Shown: in pieces, positions 26,083 to 34,606 of the stretch
How the letters are laid out: each line of letters starts with the position of its first letter
How positions within the stretch are numbered: the stretch's first letter is position 1
NCBI GenBank assembly: GCA_026391835.1
Contig: JAPLDF010000076.1
Span: 1-64,000 of the forward strand
DNA length: 64,000 nt
Reading direction: 5' to 3'
Source: Bacteroidota bacterium
Lineage (GTDB): Bacteria > Bacteroidota > Bacteroidia > Bacteroidales > FEN-979
Notes under the pieces: generated by a model
The model's database searches: none
The model's input: only the letters and a program-made list of their open reading frames with translations
What the model was told of the DNA's origin: nothing
Program-made: the position numbers and the translations under genes

Positions 26083-27816
26083 ATGACAGACACAGGATTT
26101 GTTCTTAGCTTGATCGACTACACCATCATGATCGTCTATTTCGTCTTTGTGCTGGGCATCGGGTGGGCGCTCAAGCGGTACATGAAAGATGCCAACGCTT
26201 TCCTTGAAGCAGGACGCTCTATGCCGGCATGGGTAGCAGGACTTGCCTTTATCTCAACGAACCTTGGTGCACTTGAAGTGATGGGGATGACCGGGTCGGG
26301 AGCCAAATACGGAATGCTTACGACCCACTTTTACTGGATTGGCGCAATCCCGGCCATGGTTTTCCTTGCTTTGTTCATGATGCCATTCTATTACGGATCA
26401 AAAGCCCGGTCGGTTCCGGAGTACCTGAAGTTAAGGTTTGATGAAAAGACGCGCGGACTGAATGCCATCCTTTTTGCAGTGATGACGATCCTCGCATCGG
26501 GTATTTCCATGTATGCCCTTGCAATCCTGATGGAAAAGGTACTGGGGTGGAATTTCCATCTCAGCCTCGTACTCTCAGCCGCTATCGTTCTCGGATACAC
26601 TTACCTGGGGGGGCTTTCCTCCGCTATTTACAATGAGGTCCTGCAGTTTTTCATCATCGTCATCGGACTTTTGCCGATTGTCATTCTGAGTTTGCAGGAC
26701 CTGGGCGGCTGGTCGGGGCTGAAGGAGCAGCTGGCACCAATTGTAACCGCCAAAGGATTTGCGGCAGATACCTGGACAACCACCTGGAAATATACCGGGT
26801 CGGCCACCACGAACCCGCTGGGTGTCGAATGGTATGGCATTGCTGCAGGACTGGGATTTGTTCTTTCTTTTGGATACTGGTGTACCAATTTTCTCATTGT
26901 CCAGCGTGCCATGTCGGCCGAATCGCCCACGGCAGCCCGGAATACCCCCCTCATCGGGGCATTGCCCAAAATGTTCATCCCGTTCCTGATCATCGTTCCG
27001 GGAATTGCCGCCCTTGTTTTGCTGAACAAGCAGGGATCGGGTTTTACGCTGCCTGAGATTTCACCCGGGCATTACAACTACGATTACACGATCATCGCCC
27101 TGCTGAAGCAATACCTGCCTGCCGGCGTGCTGGGGTTGGGCATTACCGCGCTCCTGGCTTCATTCATGTCGGGGATGGCCGGAAATGTTTCTGCATTCAA
27201 CACTGTCTGGACCTATGATATTTACCAGAGCTATATCCGGCCCGTTACTGCCGACAAGGCAGCCGATGACAAACATTACCTGTTTGTGGGCCGTATGGCT
27301 ACCATCTTCGGTGTAATCGTCAGCATCGCTGCGGCATACCTGGCAAGTCTGTTCGGGAATATCATGGACTTCCTCCAAACCATTTTTTCCATGATCAATG
27401 CCCCGTTGTTTGCCGTAATTTTCCTCGGGATGTTCTGGAAACGGACCACCGGCCATGCCGCTTTTACAGGTCTGCTGTCCGGCTTTTTTATCGCACTGCT
27501 GCACCATGGGCTTACCGTTCCCGAAGGCGCTGCAACCCTCGTGAAAGGAGGATGGATATGCAACCTGCATACCTATCCCGTTGAAATGGCCCAGAACTTC
27601 TGGACCGCTATTTTTGCCTTTACCACCAGCGCTGTCATAACCGTTGGATTATCCCTGGCAACCAGGCAGAAAAAATCTGATGAAGAACTCAGGGGACTCG
27701 TATATTCCCTGACCCCAAGGCATGTTGAAACCAACATCCCCTGGTACCAGCGCTCTTCGACCCTGGCCATCCTTGTGCTGACGATAGCGACCATACTGAC
27801 AATATTGTTCTGGTAA
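26083..27816 (+). CDS. Sodium:solute symporter family transporter (SSS)
   Basis: A 577-residue protein with about 14 transmembrane helices. Family marks include FLEAGRSMPAWVAGLAFISTN, MVFLALFMMPFYYGSKARSVPEYLKLRF, and LGITALLASFMSGMAGNVSAFNT. This resembles SglT-like sodium/sugar symporters of the SSS family. Neighbouring genes encode many glycosidases, so a sugar or sugar-acid substrate is likely but not proven. A 70-residue membrane protein gene follows, after an 8 bp tandem repeat. Confidence 0.93.
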   Translation: MTDTGFVLSLIDYTIMIVYFVFVLGIGWALKRYMKDANAFLEAGRSMPAWVAGLAFISTNLGALEVMGMTGSGAKYGMLTTHFYWIGAIPAMVFLALFMMPFYYGSKARSVPEYLKLRFDEKTRGLNAILFAVMTILASGISMYALAILMEKVLGWNFHLSLVLSAAIVLGYTYLGGLSSAIYNEVLQFFIIVIGLLPIVILSLQDLGGWSGLKEQLAPIVTAKGFAADTWTTTWKYTGSATTNPLGVEWYGIAAGLGFVLSFGYWCTNFLIVQRAMSAESPTAARNTPLIGALPKMFIPFLIIVPGIAALVLLNKQGSGFTLPEISPGHYNYDYTIIALLKQYLPAGVLGLGITALLASFMSGMAGNVSAFNTVWTYDIYQSYIRPVTADKAADDKHYLFVGRMATIFGVIVSIAAAYLASLFGNIMDFLQTIFSMINAPLFAVIFLGMFWKRTTGHAAFTGLLSGFFIALLHHGLTVPEGAATLVKGGWICNLHTYPVEMAQNFWTAIFAFTTSAVITVGLSLATRQKKSDEELRGLVYSLTPRHVETNIPWYQRSSTLAILVLTIATILTILFW

Positions 27817-27865
27817 GCAGATATCGATTAAAAATTAAAAATTACAGGCAATGCCAACTATCTTC

Positions 27866-27910
27866 AGTCCGCCCGTCCGCCCGTCCGCCTGTCCGCCTGT
27901 CCGCCTGTCC
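27866..27910. repeat. 8-mer tandem repeat (TGTCCGCC family)
   Basis: Five or six 8 bp units: AGTCCGCC, CGTCCGCC twice, then TGTCCGCC copies, ending in TGTCC. It lies between the symporter gene and the small membrane protein gene. Confidence 0.85.
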
Positions 27911-27945
27911 AAACCATTAATTAACCAGCAAATCCAACCAACTCT

Positions 27946-28158
27946 ATGGGTATAGATATCAAATTTCCGATCGGCCTCATGTTCACCATCCTTGGCTTCC
28001 TTCTCACGGTATTCGGGGTCATTACAGGGGGCGATGAGGCCTTGTACCGCCGGTCGCTGGGCATCAACATCAACCTTTGGTCGGGATGCGGGATGCTGGC
28101 TTTTGGTCTCATCATGCTCTTCCTGGCCTGGAAAAGCTGGAAAGCAAAAACTTCGTGA
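27946..28158 (+). CDS. Small two-helix membrane protein
   Basis: A 70-residue protein with two hydrophobic helices (FPIGLMFTILGFLLTVFGVI and LWSGCGMLAFGLIMLFLAWK) joined by a loop GGDEALYRRSLGININ. It follows an SSS transporter and may be an accessory subunit, as seen with other small proteins downstream of symporters; this is inference from context. Its stop is one base before the start of the MGMT gene. Confidence 0.8.
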   Translation: MGIDIKFPIGLMFTILGFLLTVFGVITGGDEALYRRSLGININLWSGCGMLAFGLIMLFLAWKSWKAKTS

Positions 28159-28159
28159 T

Positions 28160-28651
28160 ATGAACACGCTGCATCGGGCATTTCTCAAGACACCTGCCGG
28201 CTACCTGGAGGTTACCGGCTCCGATAACGGGATAAAGACCTTGTACTTCCTTGATTTCAGGGTAAAACCACAGCATGTTCCGTCGTGTCTCCGGAATGCT
28301 GTTGTGCAACTCGAAGAGTATTTTCACGGTACCAGGCATCAGTTTGATTTAAAGCTCGACCTTGAAGGTTCTCCTTTCCAGCTTAAAGTCTGGAACGAAC
28401 TTCTTAAAGTACCTTACGGAACAACCATCTCATATCTTGAACTGGCGGCAAGAACAGGAAACATCAAGGCTTTCCGGGCGGTGGGTGGCGCCAACGGGAA
28501 CAACCCGGTTTCCATCATTGTACCCTGTCACCGGGTGATCGGGACGAACGGCAGGCTGGTAGGCTACAGGGGAGGGCTCAAACGAAAAAAATGGTTGCTC
28601 GAACATGAACATGCTTTTTCGCAACGGGACCTGTTCTATGGCAAGCTCTGA
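28160..28651 (+). CDS. ogt: Methylated-DNA--protein-cysteine methyltransferase
   Basis: The start is set at MNTLHRAFLKTPAGYLEV (28160), one base after the preceding stop; the longer ORF runs through the small membrane gene in another frame. The 163-residue product has the active-site IIVPCHRVIGTNG, the helix-turn-helix region VPYGTTISYLELAARTG and GGLKRKKWLLEHE. It repairs O6-alkylguanine by transferring the alkyl group to the cysteine. It lacks an Ada-type regulatory domain. Confidence 0.95.
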   Translation: MNTLHRAFLKTPAGYLEVTGSDNGIKTLYFLDFRVKPQHVPSCLRNAVVQLEEYFHGTRHQFDLKLDLEGSPFQLKVWNELLKVPYGTTISYLELAARTGNIKAFRAVGGANGNNPVSIIVPCHRVIGTNGRLVGYRGGLKRKKWLLEHEHAFSQRDLFYGKL

Positions 28652-28691
28652 AACATATTCGAAATTCCGCTAATGTGTGTTTACCACAATA

Positions 28692-31520
28692 ATGAAAAAA
28701 CTCTTCCGGATATTCGTAATGGTTTGCCTCCCGGCTTTTTTACTCGCACAGGGCAGTCTTCATAATCTCATATTTGATCCCGGAAATCCGTTCAATGTAA
28801 AGTCGGTTGTCAATCAGGAGGAAAGGATAGTCCTCCTTCCTGAACCACTGCCGTTTTTCTCAGTGGTCGTCGACAGTGTTCTCCAATCAACCTGCCCCGG
28901 TGCACAAATCAAAGGAGATACCCTTTTCTTTACCCTGGCTGGCAGCATCCTGGGTTGGGCGGTCATGGAAAAGAATTTCAGTCCGGGCGTGAAGTTCAAT
29001 GTGCGGTTCACGAACACCGGCAAGGGCAGCCACAGCATCGAAAACCTCGTACCGTTGGGCGAAAGCAGCGACAAGGTGTACATCACGGCTGCAGGGACAA
29101 AGCAATGGCCGCAATATCTTTGCCGGTCGCGGCTTTACCGCCCAGGATGCGGACCGATAGGAGTGGTGCTTCCCGACAATGTGTGGCACATGGGATTTGC
29201 CGATCTCCGGGTCGACAGCACCGTTTCAGTGGCCGCTGTTGCACGCAGGGGCGCCCGTGACAAGGATCATACGGATATCGACCGCTGGAAGGTAACCCTT
29301 AAACCCGGCGGGTGGGCCGAATATGCCATCTATGCCGATTGTCATAAGGGTGACTGGCATGCAGGACTCCGGATGGTGTTCCATGACAGGTGGCTTTACG
29401 ACCTGCCTGCATTTGACAACAGCATGTTCAGGCGCAGTGACCTTGCCTGGATGAAAAACAGTTATCTCATGCTGCTGCAGTTTGCCTGGGATAAGAAATA
29501 TTATGATTACGGCCAACAGAAATACACATTTTACAACAACCTTTTCGAATACGATTCGCTTACCGGCGGGTACGACATCTATACACTCTGGCCTACCTGG
29601 CCCAGGCTGGGACTTGACCAGCGCAACCAGTGGGATATGTACCGCGATCTCCCCGGCGGACTGGCCGAATTGCGCAAACAGGTTGATTTCACGCACAAGG
29701 CCGGTAAAAAATACTTTATCTCCTTCAACCCCTGGGATGAAGGGACCCGCAGGGAGGACCAGTTAAAAGGAATGGAGGACCTGCTCAGGGCAACAGATGC
29801 CGACGGCGTGGTGCTTGATACAAAGGGTTCATCAAGTGTCGAGCTACAGGCTGCCGCCGATAAGGTAAAGCCGGGGATCATAATGTACAGCGAGGGAATG
29901 GCCGTACCGAAAGACATGCCCGGCATTGTCACCGGCCGGGTGCATGATGCGCTCGTGATGCCGCCGCCCCTGAACCTGAACAAGCTCATCAAGCCCGATT
30001 TTGCCATTTTCAGGGTGCTTCAGCTTGCCGATGACAGGCTTCACCGGGAACTGGCCATCTCATTTTTCAACGGTTATGGCTTGGAGATCAATACCATGCG
30101 CCCGGGACGGCCGGAATGGATTGAGGAGGAGTTCGCCTACATGGGCAGGACAACCAGGATCCTGCGCGAGAACAAGTCGGTTTTCAACAATGAATCGTTT
30201 GGTCCCCTGTTACCCACTCTTGTTGATTCTGTGTATGTAAACTGCTGGAACGACACAGTGAAAAGACTCTTTACCATTTACAGCGCCAACCCGAAAGGAT
30301 GCGATGGAGCCCTGTTCGAATTACCGGACGCTCAGGGGCTGCCCAACGGCACCGCTTACCTGCCTGATCATCATTTCGTTGACCTTTGGAACCATGTGGA
30401 GGTTACACCAATTGTAAAAAATGGCAAAGCCTTTGTGCCGGCGAAAATTGACGCTTTTGATGCTGCCTGGCTTAATTCCCGGCGGGAGGGGAATGTTGGT
30501 TGCATCGCCATGTTTTCCAGGTTGCTGGATGTTCGAGTAAACGGCAGTACCCTGGTTTTGCGGTCCGGTTTTTCGACGGCTGACAGGATTGCTGTCACCG
30601 GGCAAAATCCCACATACCGTTCAAAACATTTCATTTACCCTAAGTCAGGCGCTATAGTTGATTACCGGAGCCTGTTTTTAAAACCGGTTGAGAAAATCGT
30701 CGTCCAGCTCTTTGCCGGCAGTGAATTGTGCGATGAGGTAATCATCACACCCGGGCTGGCTTTCCCCATCCTCATCAGCAAACCCGAAAGCACCCTGCCT
30801 GCAAATGATATCCCTGCCGAAATGGTGAAGATCCCGGCAGGACAATTCCGGTTCTACACCAAACGTGACCCTGGTACCCTTGAACCGTTTATTCCCTTCC
30901 CGGATTACAGTGATACGGTGGCCATCCCTTTGCACAGCTTTTTTATGGATAAGTACCCGGTGACCAATGCCAAATATCAAATATTTGTCAACCAAACATC
31001 TTATATTCCCAAAGATACAACAAACTATCTCAAGCATTGGTTTATGAATGCCCCACGCCCTGGTACCGAAAATTTCCCGGTGGTGTATGTCAGCCCGGAT
31101 GATGCCCACGCCTATGCAAAATGGGCCGGGAAGAGACTTCCCACGGAACAGGAGTGGCAGTATGCCGCCCAGGGAACCGATATGCGCAAGTACCCGTGGG
31201 GTGATAAAATGGACTCGCTGAAATGCAACTTCAACCTTAACCATGCGACACCGGTAAATAAATTCCCGCGGGGAAAGAGTCCGTTCGGGGTTGCCGACCT
31301 CACAGGCAATGTATGGCAGATGACGGCAGATGTTTACGACAACGGGAGTTATTACTACAACATCATCCGCGGGGGGAGTTTTTATCATCCGACGGAAAGC
31401 ATCTGGTATGTCACAGGCGGCCCATTGCCTGCTGACCACCCTGAAATGTTGCTGCTGATTGCCCCGGGACTTGACAGGAATGCCACCGTGGGGTTCAGGT
31501 GTGTGAAAGATGCCCGGTAA
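28692..31520 (+). CDS. Secreted TIM-barrel glycosidase-like protein fused to a SUMF1/FGE-sulfatase domain
   Basis: A 942-residue protein with a signal peptide (MKKLFRIFVMVCLPAFLLAQ). Residues about 20-250 are beta-rich. About 250-500 look like a glycosidase TIM barrel (DIYTLWPTWPRLGLDQRNQW, KKYFISFNPWDEG, TDADGVVLDTKGSSS, NTMRPGRPEWIEEEF). The last 240 residues are a formylglycine-generating-enzyme-like domain (EMVKIPAGQFRF, FFMDKYPVTNAKYQIF, AYAKWAGKRLPTEQEWQYAA, YPWGD, FGVADLTGNVWQM, IRGGSFY). The site that holds the two active cysteines in true FGE reads GGSFYHPTESIWYVTGG, with none, so this domain is probably binding or structural. The stretch between barrel and SUMF1 resembles a beta-sandwich. 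Substrate unknown. The gene converges on the CAP-SPOR gene with a 13 bp gap. Confidence 0.8.
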   Translation: MKKLFRIFVMVCLPAFLLAQGSLHNLIFDPGNPFNVKSVVNQEERIVLLPEPLPFFSVVVDSVLQSTCPGAQIKGDTLFFTLAGSILGWAVMEKNFSPGVKFNVRFTNTGKGSHSIENLVPLGESSDKVYITAAGTKQWPQYLCRSRLYRPGCGPIGVVLPDNVWHMGFADLRVDSTVSVAAVARRGARDKDHTDIDRWKVTLKPGGWAEYAIYADCHKGDWHAGLRMVFHDRWLYDLPAFDNSMFRRSDLAWMKNSYLMLLQFAWDKKYYDYGQQKYTFYNNLFEYDSLTGGYDIYTLWPTWPRLGLDQRNQWDMYRDLPGGLAELRKQVDFTHKAGKKYFISFNPWDEGTRREDQLKGMEDLLRATDADGVVLDTKGSSSVELQAAADKVKPGIIMYSEGMAVPKDMPGIVTGRVHDALVMPPPLNLNKLIKPDFAIFRVLQLADDRLHRELAISFFNGYGLEINTMRPGRPEWIEEEFAYMGRTTRILRENKSVFNNESFGPLLPTLVDSVYVNCWNDTVKRLFTIYSANPKGCDGALFELPDAQGLPNGTAYLPDHHFVDLWNHVEVTPIVKNGKAFVPAKIDAFDAAWLNSRREGNVGCIAMFSRLLDVRVNGSTLVLRSGFSTADRIAVTGQNPTYRSKHFIYPKSGAIVDYRSLFLKPVEKIVVQLFAGSELCDEVIITPGLAFPILISKPESTLPANDIPAEMVKIPAGQFRFYTKRDPGTLEPFIPFPDYSDTVAIPLHSFFMDKYPVTNAKYQIFVNQTSYIPKDTTNYLKHWFMNAPRPGTENFPVVYVSPDDAHAYAKWAGKRLPTEQEWQYAAQGTDMRKYPWGDKMDSLKCNFNLNHATPVNKFPRGKSPFGVADLTGNVWQMTADVYDNGSYYYNIIRGGSFYHPTESIWYVTGGPLPADHPEMLLLIAPGLDRNATVGFRCVKDAR

Positions 31521-31533
31521 AACGGGGGAAGCA

Positions 31534-32583
31534 CTACCTCTTCAGCAACCAGGCGTCCCTGTAAGTTTTCTTTACCTCTTTCAGTTTCGTCATGACAAGG
31601 GTCTTATCCGGTGATTCAAAAACTGAAACCCGTAGTTTGCCATCCTTTTCCTGCACCATTGCACCGGGGTATTCGCCCAACCTGAGCACGCCGACCAGTT
31701 TATCAGCTGCTTCCCGGGACAGGTTTGTTTTCACAATGATGAAATAGGTGGCCGTTGCAGAATCTTTTGGCAAAGCAGGAGTGACCTTCCGTTCCGGCAC
31801 TGAATCGGCAAATTTTGCAGTAAGCGTGTCTGGCGCCTTTTTTGCCAGGCTGTCTCCCTTAAGTAAAATGGCTTTACCTGGCTTGGGTTTCTTTGGCTTT
31901 AACGGAGGCGGGATTACCGGTTTGATGGCAGGCTTAACTGTATCATTCACCTGTTTCACCGGCGGGCTGCCACATACATAAGTTTCGCCTTCAGGATCTG
32001 GTACTTCACCAAACCATGCGCAGGCATAATTTTCATAAACAGCGATCCCCAGCGCATTCCAGGTCTTCCCGGCCCATTTTCCCGTATTGAGCAAAAAATT
32101 GTTGAAATAGGCTTCGGTTTTCCACACCATGATGATGGTATCCCTGATCAACGGGTTATTCTCCCAGTAAACAATCTCATATGCTTTGGATGGGTACCTG
32201 GTAAGTTCACGGGGTTTATCCCAGACAGAACTCTTTTTTGTTTCATCTTTCGGATAACAGAAGGGTGTCCAGGAGCCTTTGCCTGACCAGGAATGAAAAT
32301 TGCATGCTCCCTGGTCGGGATGGTTTAAAAAAAGATCTTTGGCATGCAGTGCAGCAACCCGCGACAGTGATTTTGAAAGCGGAATGGGAGCGAGGCCCTG
32401 TTGTTTCCGGTATTCATTGATCATATGGTACAAATCCATTTCAACAGGATGGATGCAAAAATTTGCAGGCACTGCGGGTCCCTGCCTGGAGACCATTTGT
32501 CCGGACACCAGGCCGGAAATGAGTGAGTTAACTATCAGCACACAGGCCAATATCAATAGGTCCCTGAAGTTTTTCCTGGTCAT
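31534..32583 (-). CDS. CAP-domain protein with C-terminal SPOR-like domain
   Basis: A 349-residue exported protein (signal anchor LLILACVLIVNSLISGLVSG). The CAP/SCP (PR-1-like) domain spans about 45-200, with LYHMINEYRKQQGLAPIPLS, ALHAKDLF and GVAVYENYACAWFG-like elements. A proline/lysine linker follows, then a C-terminal 70-residue unit (ATYFIIVKTNLSREAADKLV ... KLRVSVFESPDKTLVMTKLKEVKKTYRDAWLLKR) that fits a SPOR peptidoglycan-binding fold. The start overlaps the GH172 gene stop by 4 bp (ATGA), so translation is coupled, although the link between a CAP protein and glycan hydrolysis is unusual. Confidence 0.82.
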   Translation of the reverse strand: MTRKNFRDLLILACVLIVNSLISGLVSGQMVSRQGPAVPANFCIHPVEMDLYHMINEYRKQQGLAPIPLSKSLSRVAALHAKDLFLNHPDQGACNFHSWSGKGSWTPFCYPKDETKKSSVWDKPRELTRYPSKAYEIVYWENNPLIRDTIIMVWKTEAYFNNFLLNTGKWAGKTWNALGIAVYENYACAWFGEVPDPEGETYVCGSPPVKQVNDTVKPAIKPVIPPPLKPKKPKPGKAILLKGDSLAKKAPDTLTAKFADSVPERKVTPALPKDSATATYFIIVKTNLSREAADKLVGVLRLGEYPGAMVQEKDGKLRVSVFESPDKTLVMTKLKEVKKTYRDAWLLKR

Positions 32584-34577
32584 TTGCTGCTTTCAGTTGG
32601 CAAGTTCTGGTTCGGGCTAACGACCAGGTTGTTGCTGGTGTCAATCAAACGTGCATAAAAGGAATATGCACCATAATTATTTTCTATTTTCAATAACAGT
32701 TTATTCCATCCTGCTTTCAGGTTCAGTTCCACCTCTGCCTGGTCGGGTTCTGCAACCCGCTCGCCAAGGTAACGATAAACCTCCCTGCCATTTAAAAACA
32801 CCTTGCTGCCGTCGTCGGATCCAATGAAGAGCATGGTTTTCCTGTTATCTGGTGAATGGATGTAGGTGACCGCATACGAAACAACCATTTCGTGGGGATT
32901 AATTAAGTCAACAAGCGAAACACACCCGTTACCCGGTGTTTTTACATATGTCCACCGGATGGGCTGCACGGTTGCTCCGTGGTAATCCTTCTGAAGATCG
33001 ATGATTGTTTCGGGTAGATAGACCGAATCCAGGCCACGCCTGGTGAAGCCTGCTTTATGCGGGTTGGGGAAAGGCCCGAGGATATACCATTCAGGGATGT
33101 ACACCCGCTTTGGCTCCATGCTGATCCCGTCAAGGCCAATGAAATATCCTTTTGAAAGCGTATTTTTCCCGGTAACTACAAACCTTATATCGATTGACTG
33201 CTTCTGATTTTTCAGATCTTTCAGGGTTACTTTCCCGCTTGGCAGGATGTATGGCGAATACCCGATGATCGTACCAGCCATGATCCCGTTTACAAAGATA
33301 TCCGCGTTGCCATAATCCGGGGCTTTAGAATAATAAAGGGTCAAATCGTATACTGGTTCCTTTAATCCATTGATGTCCAAACCGAAAGAAGACTTGTCGC
33401 GGGATTCTATCAGGATTTGCTTATTTGCACCCCATTCAGGTCCTTCGTTCGACATATCGATCACTTTCGATTTTAGTCCTTCAAGCCTGAATTTCAACTT
33501 CTCCGCTTCGTACATGCGCGCCGGTTTCACGATCCGCAACGGGATCCGCTGGCCGGCAATCGGAAAGCGCGGAAACGGATCATGGGGTTCCATCTGGTAC
33601 CAATAGGCCGTGGAACTGTAATCTGCTATTTCCTGGTTCCCGTGACCGTGTTCAATGGTGACTTTGATGTTTTTCTTAAACGGGATGGGATCCATAATAT
33701 AAAGACGGTAGGCAGCGATTTGACCAAGGGAGTCATTCTTGTAGACTAAACCACTGTAAGGCCCTGCAAATTCACCATTCCTGAAATACCAGCCTGCCGA
33801 AAAATAGTCTTCTGTTCCGGTGCCATGGATGGATGGCTTTTTCTCTCCGTCAACATAAATCATTTCGTCACCCTCCAGGAAACCGAGGCCGCCGTTGTAA
33901 GATTGCACATTGAGGTTAACTCCCACGAGATGCCCTTTCCCTTCGGCCTTGAGCATGACAAAATTCGAATCGTAATTGGTTCGGATGCTCCTTTTCCATT
34001 GTGCATGAAAATATGCGACATCAGACTCCAGTGCCCCCTCGAATTTTTGATAATCAACCTGGTATAGAAACCCGTCAACCTCTTGCCGGGTGTCATTTGC
34101 AATTTCTATTCGGGCCGACCGCTCGAAGGGCATCGGGAAGTAGCAAACATAACCGCCACTGGTCATCCCAAGGTACTGTGAAATATATGGATTGTATTTA
34201 AAACCGCATCCGAAAAAATCGCCGATCGGAACCTCAACGGATGGTTTTGATTCGCCATCCCAGAATATCCGGAGAACGATCCGTCGCAGAAAATAGGGAT
34301 CGCGTGAATCGATGGCAAACCACATCCGCACGATCATCCCCGGACCCTCCACATCAAAAATGGTCACTTTTTTACCGGGGTCAATGCTGATCCGGTCATT
34401 GTTCCCGCCCGAAGTGTCGACACTCGAAACCTGTATCAGCTTGCAGTTTTTAAGGTAGGGGAGTGCCGCAGGTGACAATAAATGCTGAATATCCGTACGG
34501 TACCCTGTATTGCATGATGACAAACTTAACAATGCAACCAGCGCAAAAACACCCGCCAGGGAAAAAAACTTTTTCAT
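32580..34577 (-). CDS. GH172 (DUF2961) family glycoside hydrolase, lipoprotein
   Basis: The start is MKKFFSLAGVFALVALLSLSSC, a lipoprotein signal, giving 665 residues. The DUF2961/GH172 core has GPGMIVRMWFAIDSRDPYFL, VPIGDFFGCGFKYNPYISQY, GYVCYFPMPFERSARIEI and HGTGTEDYFSAGWYF. Characterised GH172 enzymes act on fructofuranose disaccharides or on D-arabinofuranose polymers. A C-terminal carbohydrate-binding-like region follows (LGPFPNP ... FIGSDDGSKVFLNGREVYRY ... LKAGWNKLLLKIEN). It lies 29 bp downstream of an MGH1-like glycosidase gene and overlaps the CAP-SPOR gene. The exact substrate is unknown. Confidence 0.9.
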   Translation of the reverse strand: MKKFFSLAGVFALVALLSLSSCNTGYRTDIQHLLSPAALPYLKNCKLIQVSSVDTSGGNNDRISIDPGKKVTIFDVEGPGMIVRMWFAIDSRDPYFLRRIVLRIFWDGESKPSVEVPIGDFFGCGFKYNPYISQYLGMTSGGYVCYFPMPFERSARIEIANDTRQEVDGFLYQVDYQKFEGALESDVAYFHAQWKRSIRTNYDSNFVMLKAEGKGHLVGVNLNVQSYNGGLGFLEGDEMIYVDGEKKPSIHGTGTEDYFSAGWYFRNGEFAGPYSGLVYKNDSLGQIAAYRLYIMDPIPFKKNIKVTIEHGHGNQEIADYSSTAYWYQMEPHDPFPRFPIAGQRIPLRIVKPARMYEAEKLKFRLEGLKSKVIDMSNEGPEWGANKQILIESRDKSSFGLDINGLKEPVYDLTLYYSKAPDYGNADIFVNGIMAGTIIGYSPYILPSGKVTLKDLKNQKQSIDIRFVVTGKNTLSKGYFIGLDGISMEPKRVYIPEWYILGPFPNPHKAGFTRRGLDSVYLPETIIDLQKDYHGATVQPIRWTYVKTPGNGCVSLVDLINPHEMVVSYAVTYIHSPDNRKTMLFIGSDDGSKVFLNGREVYRYLGERVAEPDQAEVELNLKAGWNKLLLKIENNYGAYSFYARLIDTSNNLVVSPNQNLPTESSK

Positions 34578-34606
34578 ACAACCGTCTTTCAACCTGCAAA
34601 GGTAGT

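Noticed and set aside
28692-31520. True formylglycine-generating enzyme with a sulfatase partner
   Set aside because: Active cysteines are missing and no sulfatase gene is in the window.
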